A DNA stretch of 39,231 nucleotides from assembly GCA_029552825.1 (NCBI GenBank), contig JAKPDL010000056.1:1-39231 (forward strand), read 5' to 3'. Both the position numbers and the translations under genes were made by a program. Below, in pieces: positions 1-9,323 of the stretch. Source of the stretch: Bacteroidota bacterium. Lineage in GTDB: Bacteria > Bacteroidota > Bacteroidia > Bacteroidales > VadinHA17. The notes beneath the pieces are model-generated. The model made no database searches. It was not told where the DNA came from and worked only from the letters and a program-made list of their open reading frames with translations. Numbering within the stretch: position 1 is the first letter of the stretch; each line of letters begins with the position of its first letter.

Positions 1-539
1 AAGCATCATACTATCGAACCCTCAGTCTTATCAGAACTACCCAGGACGTCTACGCCTGGTTAAGATATGGGACAAGGAAATGAATTGCGAAATGACATTT
101 ATGACCAACAACTTTTTTTGGACAGCAAAAACCGTCGCAGAAATTTATAAGGAACGCTGGAACATCGAGATTTTCTTCAAGAGTCTTAAACAACACCTTC
201 GGATAAAAACCTTTGTCGGAACTTCTCCTAATGCGGTAATGATTCAGATATGGACCGCACTCATTGCTATTCTTATCCTCACATTTCTTAAAGCAAAAGC
301 GGAGTATCAGTGGCATTTGTCCAATCTGATAACATTTGTAAGATTAAACCTCTTTGTGAAAATTGACCTCTTCGCCTGGTTAAACAATCCTTTTTTAAAA
401 AAACCAACTCCAACCGAATATCAATTGTCGTTATTTTCCGGATAATGGGGGCTTGATTTTAAAATCCGTCCAAAATCAATGATAATTTATTGTATATCAG
501 TTGCGATTTTCGTTAGAAAAATTTATTTTGGACAGCAGT
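1..539 (+). mobile_element. Right end of an IS4-family insertion sequence
   Basis: The window opens inside an insertion sequence. A transposase reading frame runs in from the left edge to 445 and is followed by about 90 non-coding bases. TCCAAAAT (469-476) and ATTTTGGA (525-532) form an 8-bp inverted pair in this tail, and an outer-membrane protein fragment begins in frame directly after it at 540. I place the IS end near 530-539 because of that fragment. The left end and any target duplication are outside the window, so the exact boundary is not proven. Confidence 0.5.
2..445 (+). CDS. IS4-family DDE transposase, C-terminal part
   Basis: Cut-and-paste transposase. The frame is open from the left edge, so the N-terminus and the two catalytic Asp residues are missing; the first ATG at 80 is internal, since upstream in-frame codons (YPGRLRLVKIWDKE) continue the family pattern. 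The IS4 signature Y-(2)-R-(3)-E-(6)-K is intact in YKERWNIEIFFKSLK, which supplies the catalytic Glu of the DDE triad. It is followed by the usual QHLRIKTFVGTSPNAVMIQIW stretch and a hydrophobic segment (ALIAILILTFL). No stop or frameshift is seen in the visible part, so the element could be active. IS4 family is clear; the subgroup is not. Confidence 0.9.
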   Translation, partial: SIILSNPQSYQNYPGRLRLVKIWDKEMNCEMTFMTNNFFWTAKTVAEIYKERWNIEIFFKSLKQHLRIKTFVGTSPNAVMIQIWTALIAILILTFLKAKAEYQWHLSNLITFVRLNLFVKIDLFAWLNNPFLKKPTPTEYQLSLFSG

Positions 540-662
540 GATGCTAAAATAAGACTTAATATAGGAACTCAATTTGCTTTAGTAAAAACCAAGATGGATG
601 ATCCGATAATAACCACTAATGGTTTTGGATTTCAGGCTGGTTTTTCTATTTATCTCTTATAA
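540..662 (+). pseudogene. C-terminal fragment of an outer-membrane beta-barrel protein
   Basis: Forty codons in frame from 540 to a TAA at 660-662 read as alternating polar and hydrophobic residues (RLNIGTQFALVKTKMDD, then GFGFQAGFSIYLL). The end in aromatic and hydrophobic residues fits the last strands of an outer-membrane barrel. No start codon or upstream part is present because the insertion sequence abuts it on the left. I read it as the 3' remnant of a gene disrupted by the IS. The specific family cannot be told from 40 residues. Confidence 0.5.
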
Positions 663-1092
663 AGCAGCTTCTGACAGCCGAAAAAGTTATTTTTTTATTT
701 AGAATTCCAGACTTTCTGGCAAACTTAAGCATTAATTAACTCAATATTTTTGATTATATAATACCTGATGCCATAAGGCTCCCTAGAAAAAGCAATTGTT
801 AAGAAATGCTATCAATTAAATAACATTCTTAATATCATTATATTAACCTTCGTCATACCTAGAATAAAATTAAGTAAATATTTATTCAGTTTTTCTTTTT
901 AATTTCAAAAATTTTAAGTAAATTAGAAGGGGAATTTTTTCAAAAATAACATTTATGTCTAACCTTAAAATCTTATACCTATGATGAACACCTAACTATT
1001 TCTTAATTAGTGAGTTAATTGTTTCCGGCTCACATCAAACATGTTTAAATCTTTTTAACTTTTTTATTAACCTAAAAACTAATCCATAAAAT
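663..1092. other. AT-rich intergenic region upstream of susC
   Basis: About 430 bases with no credible ORF. It is very AT-rich with several A/T runs and presumably holds the promoter and leader of the susC-susD operon. I found no clean TTTG-N20-TAnnTTTG pair, no clear hairpin terminator and no riboswitch. A tiny ATGATGAACACCTAA reading frame near 980 is not meaningful. No regulator gene (hybrid two-component, SusR or ECF-sigma/anti-sigma) is present beside the operon. Confidence 0.5.
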
Positions 1093-4000
1093 ATGAAAAA
1101 GAAATCTTACCTTTCAGAATTATTAAAAAAGTTCTGCAAGAATTTTTTGCAGAAATTTAAAGCCGGAATTTCATTACTCCTGATTGGAGTAATAACATTT
1201 TTTTCATATGCCTACGGCCAGGACTCAAGTCATAGGCATATTAATACTAAATTTTCCGGCGATTTGCTCTCCCTGGTTACAAAAGATGCCAGAATCTCTT
1301 ACCACCTTAAATATGGTAAACAAACTGCTGAAATAAAAAATGACCAGCAGCAGGTGATTACGGGAAAGGTCACAGATAGCCAGACAGGTGAACCTATGCC
1401 AGGTGTAAACGTCGTCATAAAAGGAACGACTGTTGGAACAACAACAGATGTTGAGGGTAACTTTTCGATTTCAGTCTCCGACAAAAATGCAACTCTTGTA
1501 TTCTCATTCATTGGTTATACTCCACAAGAAATTGCGCTCGCAGGAAGAACCACTCTTAATGTATCACTCGTCAGTGAAACTGTTGGTCTCGAAGAAATTG
1601 TAGTAGTTGGTTACGGAACCCAGCAGAAAAGGACAATATCAGGTGCTATTACAAACATAACGGAAAAGAACTTCAATGTTGGTGTTAACAGAACTGCTGT
1701 CGACATGATACAGGGCAAAGTTGCCGGACTTGTAATAACAAAGTCATCTGGTGATGTTACCGCACAGCAGAGCATGAGGTTGAGAGGAACCTCATCCCTT
1801 ACTGGAAGCAGTGAACCTTTTGTTGTGATTGACGGCGTACCCGGACTGAACCTTAACTCAGTTGCAGCACAGGATATTGAATCCATAAGCATTCTAAAAG
1901 ATGCCTCAGCTGCAGCAATTTACGGATCCCGTTCTGCTAGCGGTGTTATCCTGATCACTACTAAAAAAGGTAAATCAGGTCAATTTACTACTGATTATAA
2001 CGGGTACATTGCCATGGATGTTGTATCAAACAAACCCGACGTTCTAACCGCTGAAGAATGGCGTACCTACTGTCAGCAAAACAATCTATCGTACCAGACC
2101 TTCGACAAAGGTGCAAATACCGACTGGTTTGGCGAGATTATGAGAACAGGGATAACACAGAATCATGATCTCTCATTCTCAGGTGGCGGAACAAACAATA
2201 ATTACAGAGTATCAGTCTCATATCTCGACCAGGAAGGTGTTGTAAAGGATAATTACCAGACAAGGCTCAATATGCGTTTTTCAGTGACGCAAAAAACCCT
2301 TAAGGACAGATTATCCCTTACTCTTATTGGGGCAATTACACAAAGAGATTATCAGCCTTCCGACACAAGGAACTTCGTTCTTGCATATAACATGGTTCCA
2401 GCGTACCCTGTGAAAAATGATGATGGTACCTGGTTCGAAAGCACAGATTACGATCAGGGTAACCCTGTTCATAATATAGAGCTTAATTATGACAGGCGCA
2501 AAAACAATATAAGTTATTTCAACCTGAAAGGCGAACTTCAGATAATCAAAAACCTCTTTTTATCGGTAAACGCATATTTCCAGAGACAAACAAATGACAG
2601 GAGCCGTTACTGGAATTCAGAAACTGAAAGAGGAAGAAACGAATATGGTGTTGCACTTCGTTCATTCAACAACGACAATACCAAACTTCTTGAGTCAACA
2701 ATTAACTACACAATTAGAACAGGAGGCCATAATATAAACCTCCTTGCCGGTACATCATTTGAGGACAATTATTATCAATTTGCACAGGCACAGAATCGCA
2801 AATTTGTGACGAACCTCTTTGGTGCAAATAATTTATCGGCTGGAGAAAATATGCAGGTTGGCGATGTATCATCAAGCGCAAGTATGAACAGGCTCCTTTC
2901 ATATTTTGGTAGAGTTAATTACACATTGAACGACCGTTATATAGTTTCTGCCACATTACGTCGTGACGGCTCCTCAAAATTCGGGGAGAATCATAAATGG
3001 GGCACCTTCCCGTCAATATCTGCTGCATGGAGAATAGGAGAAGAATCATTCATGCAGGGATTAAGCAATATTTTTGATGAACTAAAACTCCGTGCAGGTT
3101 ATGGGCTCTCAGGAAACCAGGATGGCCTCGCCCCATATCAGTCTATGCAGTTATACGGAGCTTCAGGTACCTATTACGATAACGGAGCATGGCACACTGC
3201 TTATGTGGTAAGCCAGAATGCAAATCCCAACCTGCAATGGGAACAGACGGCAATGGCAAATGCAGGTATTGATTTCAGTATTCTCAATGCAAGACTTAAC
3301 GGCACAATCGAATATTACAACAAAATAACTTCGAAATTGCTTTATACATATTCAGTGCCTGTACCGCCATTCCTTTATGGTTCAATGGTTGCCAACGTGG
3401 GTTCAATGGAAAATAAGGGAATAGAGTTTTCACTAACTGGAGACATTATCAGAAGCCGTGATATAAGATGGACTGTTTCATTGAATGCCGCCCACAATAA
3501 GAATAAGATTACAAAACTCTCAGATGAAGAGTACACAACACAGTCAATAAGAACAGGAAGTGCGTGGGTCAGAGGAGGATCTGCAAACACCACACATATT
3601 GTCGAAGAAGGGAAACCTGTCGGACAATTCTTTGGACTGGAATGCTTTGGACTTGATGAGAATGGCCTTTATAAAATCAACGACATGGTTGATGGACAAC
3701 CAGGTGTGACTGTTTCTGATTATACATATATTGGTAATGCACAGCCAAAATTAACATACGGGATTGATAACTCTTTCAGCTACAAGAATTTTGAACTAAC
3801 CTTTTTCTGGCGTGGTGTCTATGGAAATGATGTACTCAATTTCTCAAAAATGTCGTACGCAACAACACAATGGCTCCCTGGTGCAAACGTCCTAAAGGAT
3901 GCTCTAACTTTAGGTCTTAAACAGAGTCCCTTTTACAACAGTTTCTATATTGAAAAAGGTTCTTTTTTAAGACTCGAAAATATTAACCTTGCCTATTCAT

Positions 4001-4188
4001 TTAATCCCAGACTTCTAGGAATAAAGTCCTTCAGGGTGTATTTCACTGGAAATAACCTGGTTCTTTTAACAAAATATAAAGGCGTGGATCCTGAAGTACC
4101 AATGAGTGGGCTCGATCCAGGAGTTGAAGGAAGGGAATATTACCCGAAATCCAGGACATACCTGTTTGGTATAAATGTAAGTTTTTAA
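1093..4188 (+). CDS. SusC-family TonB-dependent outer-membrane transporter
   Basis: Imports oligosaccharides or other large ligands across the outer membrane, energised by TonB, with SusD as a lid. Length is 1031 aa, usual for the family. Order: basic N-region and hydrophobic signal core (residues about 24-42), a 44-residue stretch of unknown role (about 44-87), a carboxypeptidase-regulatory-like domain (about 88-163, with GKVTDSQTGEPMPGVNV), a TonB-box-like EEIVVVGYGTQ (167-177), a plug with GKVAGLVI, VIDGVPG and DASAAAIYGSRSASGVILIT, then the barrel, ending YLFGINVSF. susD follows after 20 bp, so the two form an operon. The substrate cannot be read from sequence. The ATG at 1093 is followed by a Lys-rich signal peptide, which supports this start. 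Confidence 0.95.
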   Translation: MKKKSYLSELLKKFCKNFLQKFKAGISLLLIGVITFFSYAYGQDSSHRHINTKFSGDLLSLVTKDARISYHLKYGKQTAEIKNDQQQVITGKVTDSQTGEPMPGVNVVIKGTTVGTTTDVEGNFSISVSDKNATLVFSFIGYTPQEIALAGRTTLNVSLVSETVGLEEIVVVGYGTQQKRTISGAITNITEKNFNVGVNRTAVDMIQGKVAGLVITKSSGDVTAQQSMRLRGTSSLTGSSEPFVVIDGVPGLNLNSVAAQDIESISILKDASAAAIYGSRSASGVILITTKKGKSGQFTTDYNGYIAMDVVSNKPDVLTAEEWRTYCQQNNLSYQTFDKGANTDWFGEIMRTGITQNHDLSFSGGGTNNNYRVSVSYLDQEGVVKDNYQTRLNMRFSVTQKTLKDRLSLTLIGAITQRDYQPSDTRNFVLAYNMVPAYPVKNDDGTWFESTDYDQGNPVHNIELNYDRRKNNISYFNLKGELQIIKNLFLSVNAYFQRQTNDRSRYWNSETERGRNEYGVALRSFNNDNTKLLESTINYTIRTGGHNINLLAGTSFEDNYYQFAQAQNRKFVTNLFGANNLSAGENMQVGDVSSSASMNRLLSYFGRVNYTLNDRYIVSATLRRDGSSKFGENHKWGTFPSISAAWRIGEESFMQGLSNIFDELKLRAGYGLSGNQDGLAPYQSMQLYGASGTYYDNGAWHTAYVVSQNANPNLQWEQTAMANAGIDFSILNARLNGTIEYYNKITSKLLYTYSVPVPPFLYGSMVANVGSMENKGIEFSLTGDIIRSRDIRWTVSLNAAHNKNKITKLSDEEYTTQSIRTGSAWVRGGSANTTHIVEEGKPVGQFFGLECFGLDENGLYKINDMVDGQPGVTVSDYTYIGNAQPKLTYGIDNSFSYKNFELTFFWRGVYGNDVLNFSKMSYATTQWLPGANVLKDALTLGLKQSPFYNSFYIEKGSFLRLENINLAYSFNPRLLGIKSFRVYFTGNNLVLLTKYKGVDPEVPMSGLDPGVEGREYYPKSRTYLFGINVSF

Positions 4189-4208
4189 TCCATAAAATTT
4201 TTAAGTAT

Positions 4209-5750
4209 ATGAAAAAGAATACATTATATATTACTGTGATATCGCTTCTGATGATGCTTTCAACAAGTTGTACTGATTGGCTGGATGAAAAAGTATATAC
4301 CCAGTTGCCTGTTGCAAGCTACGGAAAAACAGAAGCTGAGGTAAATTCCCTGATTGCACCGATTTATACCGGACTCAGAACAGTTAATAACCCTATTACA
4401 ATAGCCGTAAACTCTTCCGATATGGCAATTACTCCCACAAGAAAAGGTGGTGACTGGTGGGATGGCGGAGTTTTTAAGGAATTGAGACTCGGTACCTGGA
4501 CTCCGATTACAAGTCATATCAGAAGTTTCTATAACTCGGTTATGCAACGTATTTCACAATGTAATCAAATTCTTTATCTTATTGAGAATTCAGAAGGAAT
4601 ATCCGACAAAGAACCTTATATCTGTCAGGTAAGGGCAGCACGGGCATTCTGGTATTACATTCTATGCGATTATTTCGGAAACGTTCCTATAGTCACTGAT
4701 TTCACAGACCTTTCAAAACCTGCAACAAAAACACGAGCAGAGGTTTTCAACTTCGTGGTTTCCGAACTTAATGATATTAAGGATAAAATCAGGTCAGATG
4801 TAGGACCAGCCAGTTACGGAAAATTCACAAAAGGTGCCGTATATACAATACTGGCAAAAATGTACCTCAACGCTCTTGAATGGAATCCTGACGGAGGACC
4901 TAAATGGCAGGAATGTATCGACGCATGCGATGTTGTTATGAGTCTTCCATATAAACTTGTAAGTAACTGGTACGATAATTTCAAGGTTTTTAACGAAAAT
5001 TGTCCTGAACATATCCTTACTGCAATAAACAGTCCCTCAGCAGGGATGGGAGTTCTGGCCTATACACTGCATTATCTGGATTATAAAGCCCTTGGTACTA
5101 CAAGACGTGGGAACAACGGACTTTCTGCCATGCCAGATTATGTAAGACAATTTGATCTTGATGACAAAAGAAGAGGTGATGATCTCGATCACAAACCCGG
5201 CAGCTTTCTTATAGGCCCAATGAAAGATTTAAGCACCGGACAAATAATTATGACTGCACATGGACGGCCTTTAATCCATACTATTGACATAACAATGAAG
5301 TATGGAATTGATGCTGATGGATGGGGTCAGGTTGAACAGGAAGATGGTGCCAGATGCTTCAAATGGGAAATAGAGAAAGGCGTTAATTACATGCAGAATG
5401 ACTGCGCAATCTTCAGACTGGCTGATGTGTACCTGATGAAAGCTGAATGCCTTGTAAGATTAGGACAGAACAACGAAGAAGCTACAAGGCTTGTGAATGA
5501 GATAAGAAAGAGGGCTTTCGACGATCCTGCCAAACTCAAAACCAGCGTTACTCTTGATGATATTTATCTTGAACGCAGACTTGAGCTAGCATGGGAGTCA
5601 TATTGCCGCCAAGATATGATACGTTTCGGAAAATTCTGCGATCCGATACCAGGATGGAGGGGCGCAATTCCTGAATACCGGAAACTTTTCCCCATACCAC
5701 AAACTGCAATCGATGCCAATCCCCTGCTAAAACAAAACCCGGGTTATTAA
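4209..5750 (+). CDS. SusD/RagB-family nutrient-binding outer-membrane lipoprotein
   Basis: Surface lipoprotein that caps the SusC channel and binds the ligand. It has 513 aa. A lipoprotein signal peptide ends in LSTSC with the lipidated Cys at residue 21. The TPR-like SusD fold is supported by RAARAFWYYILCDYFGNVPIVT and TRAEVFNFVVSEL in the N-terminal half and by FRLADVYLMKAECLVRLG plus LDDIYLERRLELAWES near the C-terminus, which ends PLLKQNPGY as is typical. It is cotranscribed with susC and followed by a strong terminator, so the operon probably ends here. The ligand is unknown; the nearby DUF1080 protein hints at a sugar derivative but this is inference. Confidence 0.94.
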   Translation: MKKNTLYITVISLLMMLSTSCTDWLDEKVYTQLPVASYGKTEAEVNSLIAPIYTGLRTVNNPITIAVNSSDMAITPTRKGGDWWDGGVFKELRLGTWTPITSHIRSFYNSVMQRISQCNQILYLIENSEGISDKEPYICQVRAARAFWYYILCDYFGNVPIVTDFTDLSKPATKTRAEVFNFVVSELNDIKDKIRSDVGPASYGKFTKGAVYTILAKMYLNALEWNPDGGPKWQECIDACDVVMSLPYKLVSNWYDNFKVFNENCPEHILTAINSPSAGMGVLAYTLHYLDYKALGTTRRGNNGLSAMPDYVRQFDLDDKRRGDDLDHKPGSFLIGPMKDLSTGQIIMTAHGRPLIHTIDITMKYGIDADGWGQVEQEDGARCFKWEIEKGVNYMQNDCAIFRLADVYLMKAECLVRLGQNNEEATRLVNEIRKRAFDDPAKLKTSVTLDDIYLERRLELAWESYCRQDMIRFGKFCDPIPGWRGAIPEYRKLFPIPQTAIDANPLLKQNPGY

Positions 5751-5795
5751 TAAAGTTTTTTATAGCATAAGCTACAGAAACTCTTAAAAATGATT

Positions 5796-5845
5796 AAAAA
5801 GTGCGTCTTCTTTCACATTTTTAAAAATTATAAGACGCACTTTTT
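5796..5845 (+). terminator. Strong terminator after susD
   Basis: A perfect 14-bp inverted repeat, AAAAAGTGCGTCTT (5796-5809) against AAGACGCACTTTTT (5832-5845), with a 22-base loop and a T tract running on to 5850. The A tract on the left arm would let it work in both directions, but the only gene ending nearby is susD. Confidence 0.9.
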
Positions 5846-5910
5846 TATTTTTGTAATGAATGAAATCAATAATTAAAAACTGTTAATTAAATTCTTAAAA
5901 ACCCCTGGAT

Positions 5911-6714
5911 ATGAAAAAACTTTTCACAATCAGTTTAATGCTGTTAGCCATTGGTGTTGTAACAGCACAGCAACAGACAAGGCCTGCACAGCAAGGTCAG
6001 CCTGGACAGCTGCCTCAGCCGGCAAGGATGACACCCGAGATGACAGAAATCTGGGAGCCTGAAGTTCCGATTGTTGAACCCGGTGCCCAACCTGGAATGC
6101 CACCTTCCGATGCAATAATCCTGTTCGACGGCTCAGAAGCTCTTCTTAACAAGGAATGGGAAGACGCCAGAGGTAACCCAACCAAATGGATTGTTAAAAA
6201 TGGTGAACTAGTATGCGTTAAAGGCTCAGGTCCAATCAAGACAAAAAGGAAATTTACAGACTTCCAGCTCCATATCGAATGGAAAACCCCTTCGGAGGTT
6301 ACCGGCGAAGGTCAGGGCAGAGGCAACAGCGGAGTCTACCTCCAGGAACTATACGAGGTGCAGATACTCGATAGCTATAATAACCGTACATACAGAAACG
6401 GACAGGCAGGCAGTATCTACAAGCAATACGCACCTCTGGTTAATGCAAGCAGAAAACCCGGTGAATGGCAGACCTACGACATTATTTACACTGCACCCCG
6501 GTTTGGCAACGACAGCACTTCATATTTTACCCCTCCACGAGTGACAGTCCTGCATAACGGAGTTCTGATTCAAAATAATGTAAGTCTGAGAGGACCAACA
6601 CTCTATATAGGCATACCTGAATATTCTATCAAAAAACACGGACCGGGCTCCATACTGCTGCAGGACCACGGTAACCCGGTTGCCTTCAGAAATATCTGGG
6701 TAAGGGAATTGTAA
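5911..6714 (+). CDS. Secreted DUF1080 protein (3-keto-disaccharide hydrolase-type domain)
   Basis: The 267-aa product has a signal peptide with predicted cleavage after VVTA (about residue 19), then a Gln/Pro-rich linker (about 20-60) that would hold the domain away from the membrane. The rest (about 65-267) is a concanavalin/LamG-like DUF1080 domain: AIILFDGSEAL, WIVKNGELVCVKGSGPIKT, FTDFQLHIEWKTP, GNSGVYLQELYEVQILDSY, GEWQTYDIIYTAPRF and a C-terminal PVAFRNIWVREL. Members of this family are annotated as 3-keto-disaccharide hydrolases and are often found near SusCD or oxidoreductases. Here it is separated from susD by a terminator, so it is probably transcribed on its own. The domain is certain; the substrate is inferred from the family. 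Confidence 0.88.
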   Translation: MKKLFTISLMLLAIGVVTAQQQTRPAQQGQPGQLPQPARMTPEMTEIWEPEVPIVEPGAQPGMPPSDAIILFDGSEALLNKEWEDARGNPTKWIVKNGELVCVKGSGPIKTKRKFTDFQLHIEWKTPSEVTGEGQGRGNSGVYLQELYEVQILDSYNNRTYRNGQAGSIYKQYAPLVNASRKPGEWQTYDIIYTAPRFGNDSTSYFTPPRVTVLHNGVLIQNNVSLRGPTLYIGIPEYSIKKHGPGSILLQDHGNPVAFRNIWVREL

Positions 6715-6729
6715 TATTATCTGGAAATA

Positions 6730-6816
6730 TTCACCACAGAGAACACAGAGGTACACAGAGAATCATACAATATTACTTTGTACCTCTCTGTGCCTTCTCC
6801 GTGCTCTCTGTGGTAA
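6730..6816. repeat. CACAGAG-rich palindromic repeat between convergent genes
   Basis: An imperfect inverted repeat. The left arm (6730-6760) carries CCACAGAGAACACAGAGG and the right arm (6783-6816), read on the other strand, carries CCACAGAGAGCACGGAG. Each arm is itself built from repeated CACAGAG words, with about 22 bases between the arms. It lies between the stops of the DUF1080 gene and the DUF5916 gene and could fold in transcripts from either side as a terminator. It resembles REP-like intergenic palindromes, which is recognition from memory and not a database match. Confidence 0.75.
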
Positions 6817-6833
6817 AAAATGATTTTTTGTAA

Positions 6834-9005
6834 TCAATTAAACCAGTACGTCAGCTTAATGACAATCCCGTTATTCTTACTTTTGAAATCATTCGTAAAT
6901 GAATTGTTTGTATATACAATGAAGAGATCCGATACAGGTGCAAAACGCCATTGAAACCTGATATTGGTATTAATATTATCAATCTGATTATTGTACTGAA
7001 CAAACGTTGTAAGAAATATTTTATCAGTAAAGGTTATATCGAGGCGCGGACTTATCAGAATAAGTTCTGCACTACTGTATGGCTGCGGCAATGTAATATT
7101 GTTATAATCAGCCGATACCGAGATGCTGCCATATGGCTGGAACCTGTATCCCACCGAACCATTCACACTAAACCTTCTGCCATTGAAATACGTCCCGTAA
7201 CCGGTTGAAAGAGAATATGTAAAAAGTCTCCTTGAATCCGAAGAGAATCCTGCTTCGCCACTAACCCAGTTGTATGCCTCCCCTGCCTTGAGAGTTTCTC
7301 CTCCAGTATTCGTTGGATCATAATCACGGTCGAGCAAAATATACTCTTCTGCTATTTCAAAATCAAGCTGGCTCCTGTCCCTGAAACCAATTGAATATCC
7401 AAAATTTGTCTCCCTGTCAGTTACCCCGAAAGCGGGGTCAGTTATCATGTCAAATTTTACACTCGGCCCATGACTTAGAATTCTGGTTTGTGATGGATAA
7501 AAAGTATATCGTAGTGACGGAGACACTTCAAAATAGCCTTTTCTTCTGATATATCCAACCTCTGCCACATAATCATCTCCCACCCATGCAGTAACAAGGC
7601 CTGCTTTTAGATATCTTGACGAATAATTTAGTTCACCTGCAGCGGCAGCATCATCACCAGAAGCACCGGGATAAAACGATTGATGGTAAAAAGCTTTACC
7701 TGACCATATATTATCCGGACTTGCCAGATTATATTCCAGACCAGCCACACGGTTATAATCGTAACCCCTGTAGAGCGAATCGTTGTAACTTCCTGTGACC
7801 TCTTTGTTAATAAAAAATCCTGTTATACTCGACCTGCTGAACACCTGACGTTGTAGTGCCACAACTGCAAAATTACTTGCGGGTATAATATCCTTTTCAC
7901 CGGTCTGAATGTCCATCAGTCCAACCCTCCATCTGTCGCCTATTTTACCGCTTAATCTCAAACCTGCATTCACAGGAACGTTAAGGCCTATCCTCCTTGA
8001 GAAAAAAGGCCTGGCATTGCTGTTTCCAAGATTTGCAAAGAGGTCGCTGTTTTCAAGAAAATATTGCCTGCGCTCAGGAAAAAAAAGCTCAAACCGTTGA
8101 AGATTAGTAACCTGGCGGTCTTCTTCAACCTGTGAATAATCAGGATTAACCGTTACATCCAGATTGAGCGATGTTGAAAGCATCACCTTTGCATCAAAAC
8201 CTGCACCCCAGTCTTTTACAGTATTTTCTTCGGGAATATTTTCCTTAATGATCTTTCCAGTTACATAAGGAATTACCGAATAATTAAATCCTGATTTTTC
8301 AAGTGGCTTATCCCATATCAGTGTTCCGGTATAGGTAAGGTCGCAATGGCTGAACTGTCTTGGCATTGGTGCCCATGCCGATTTTTCGTTTGTTTTCAGA
8401 TCAAGCCTGCCAAAATTTACTCCCCATTCGTTGTATCCTTTTATATATCTCAGGCTACGGAAAGGTATCGCCATCTCAACAACCCAGCGGTCGTCATAAT
8501 TCTTAACTGCCGACCTCCATTTCGCATCCCAGTAAATATTGAATCTGTTTCTTTCATATCCCAGATGATCATATTGTGCACCCGCAGGAGAAACATAAAA
8601 ACCGAAACCGTTTGTCTGGTCATTGAACGGATCGAAAAATACTGCAAAACTATCATTCCCCATAAAAGTAAAATCCCTGCGTAATGATTGAACTGGTCTT
8701 TTCCCCGGAGTAGGATCATAACAGATTGCACCCACATAAATATTATTCTTATCATATGCGATCATTGCAACAGTCTGAGCTATTGCATACCCGGTGTCCG
8801 TTGGTGTAACACGTTGAAAATTAACTGCTTTTTCGACAATCTGCCAGATATTCTCATCAAGTAACCCGTCAATTGTAATTTTTTCTTCGGTATATGTAAT
8901 GTGTATCCTGTACTTATCGCGATTAACAGCTTTATTCTGAGCCGATAGCATTAAATTACATAACAGAAAATAAAATAATGCAATAACAGGTTTATATAAA
9001 TTCAT
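6834..9005 (-). CDS. Outer-membrane protein with CBM9-like domain and DUF5916 barrel
   Basis: A 723-aa surface protein. The signal peptide ends near LMLSAQ (about residue 22). Residues about 33-240 form a family 9 carbohydrate-binding-like domain: ITIDGLLDENIWQ, VAMIAYDKNNIYVGAICYD, DSFAVFFDPFNDQTNGFGFY and WVVEMAIPFRSLRY are all typical. The rest is a DUF5916 beta-barrel: LDVTVNPDYSQVEEDRQVTN, FELFFPERRQYFLENSDLF, then alternating strands ending VIKLTYWFN. The family is widespread in Bacteroidota, and its function has not been firmly set; glycan or metal-linked surface binding is often proposed. It is transcribed alone, convergent with the DUF1080 gene. Domain assignment is strong, role is open. 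Confidence 0.9.
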   Translation of the reverse strand: MNLYKPVIALFYFLLCNLMLSAQNKAVNRDKYRIHITYTEEKITIDGLLDENIWQIVEKAVNFQRVTPTDTGYAIAQTVAMIAYDKNNIYVGAICYDPTPGKRPVQSLRRDFTFMGNDSFAVFFDPFNDQTNGFGFYVSPAGAQYDHLGYERNRFNIYWDAKWRSAVKNYDDRWVVEMAIPFRSLRYIKGYNEWGVNFGRLDLKTNEKSAWAPMPRQFSHCDLTYTGTLIWDKPLEKSGFNYSVIPYVTGKIIKENIPEENTVKDWGAGFDAKVMLSTSLNLDVTVNPDYSQVEEDRQVTNLQRFELFFPERRQYFLENSDLFANLGNSNARPFFSRRIGLNVPVNAGLRLSGKIGDRWRVGLMDIQTGEKDIIPASNFAVVALQRQVFSRSSITGFFINKEVTGSYNDSLYRGYDYNRVAGLEYNLASPDNIWSGKAFYHQSFYPGASGDDAAAAGELNYSSRYLKAGLVTAWVGDDYVAEVGYIRRKGYFEVSPSLRYTFYPSQTRILSHGPSVKFDMITDPAFGVTDRETNFGYSIGFRDRSQLDFEIAEEYILLDRDYDPTNTGGETLKAGEAYNWVSGEAGFSSDSRRLFTYSLSTGYGTYFNGRRFSVNGSVGYRFQPYGSISVSADYNNITLPQPYSSAELILISPRLDITFTDKIFLTTFVQYNNQIDNINTNIRFQWRFAPVSDLFIVYTNNSFTNDFKSKNNGIVIKLTYWFN

Positions 9006-9200
9006 GTTAATATTTTAAAATTGGCTTCCTCATTGTAAACGTTTCTGGAAATCTTCTCCAGGCTGAATTAAATTCAGACTCCATAAAACAATTACAAGAA
9101 TTCTTAAAATAACGAAATAAAATTGCTATTCTTCAAAAGGAAAATGTTAAAAAATATAAATCAAACCAAAATTGTATCGTCCTGAAGAAACATGTACTTA

Positions 9201-9250
9201 CCCCCCCGCCCCAAGCAGGGTGGCACCCCCCACCCCCCCGGCAGGGGGGC
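9201..9250. repeat. C-run/G-run palindromic block
   Basis: Runs of five to seven C and six G (CCCCCCCGCC, CACCCCCCCGGCAGGGGGGC) sit in an otherwise AT-rich spacer. The right half, 9232-9250, folds as a short C-run/G-run hairpin with a tiny loop. Such blocks are typical of dispersed intergenic repeats; only one copy is visible here. Confidence 0.6.
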
Positions 9251-9323
9251 AAAATGTCATTTGATATAAGTTTCCAAATTTTTTCTTTTCCTGTTATACT
9301 ATTTCAGTGCAAGTAATACATAA

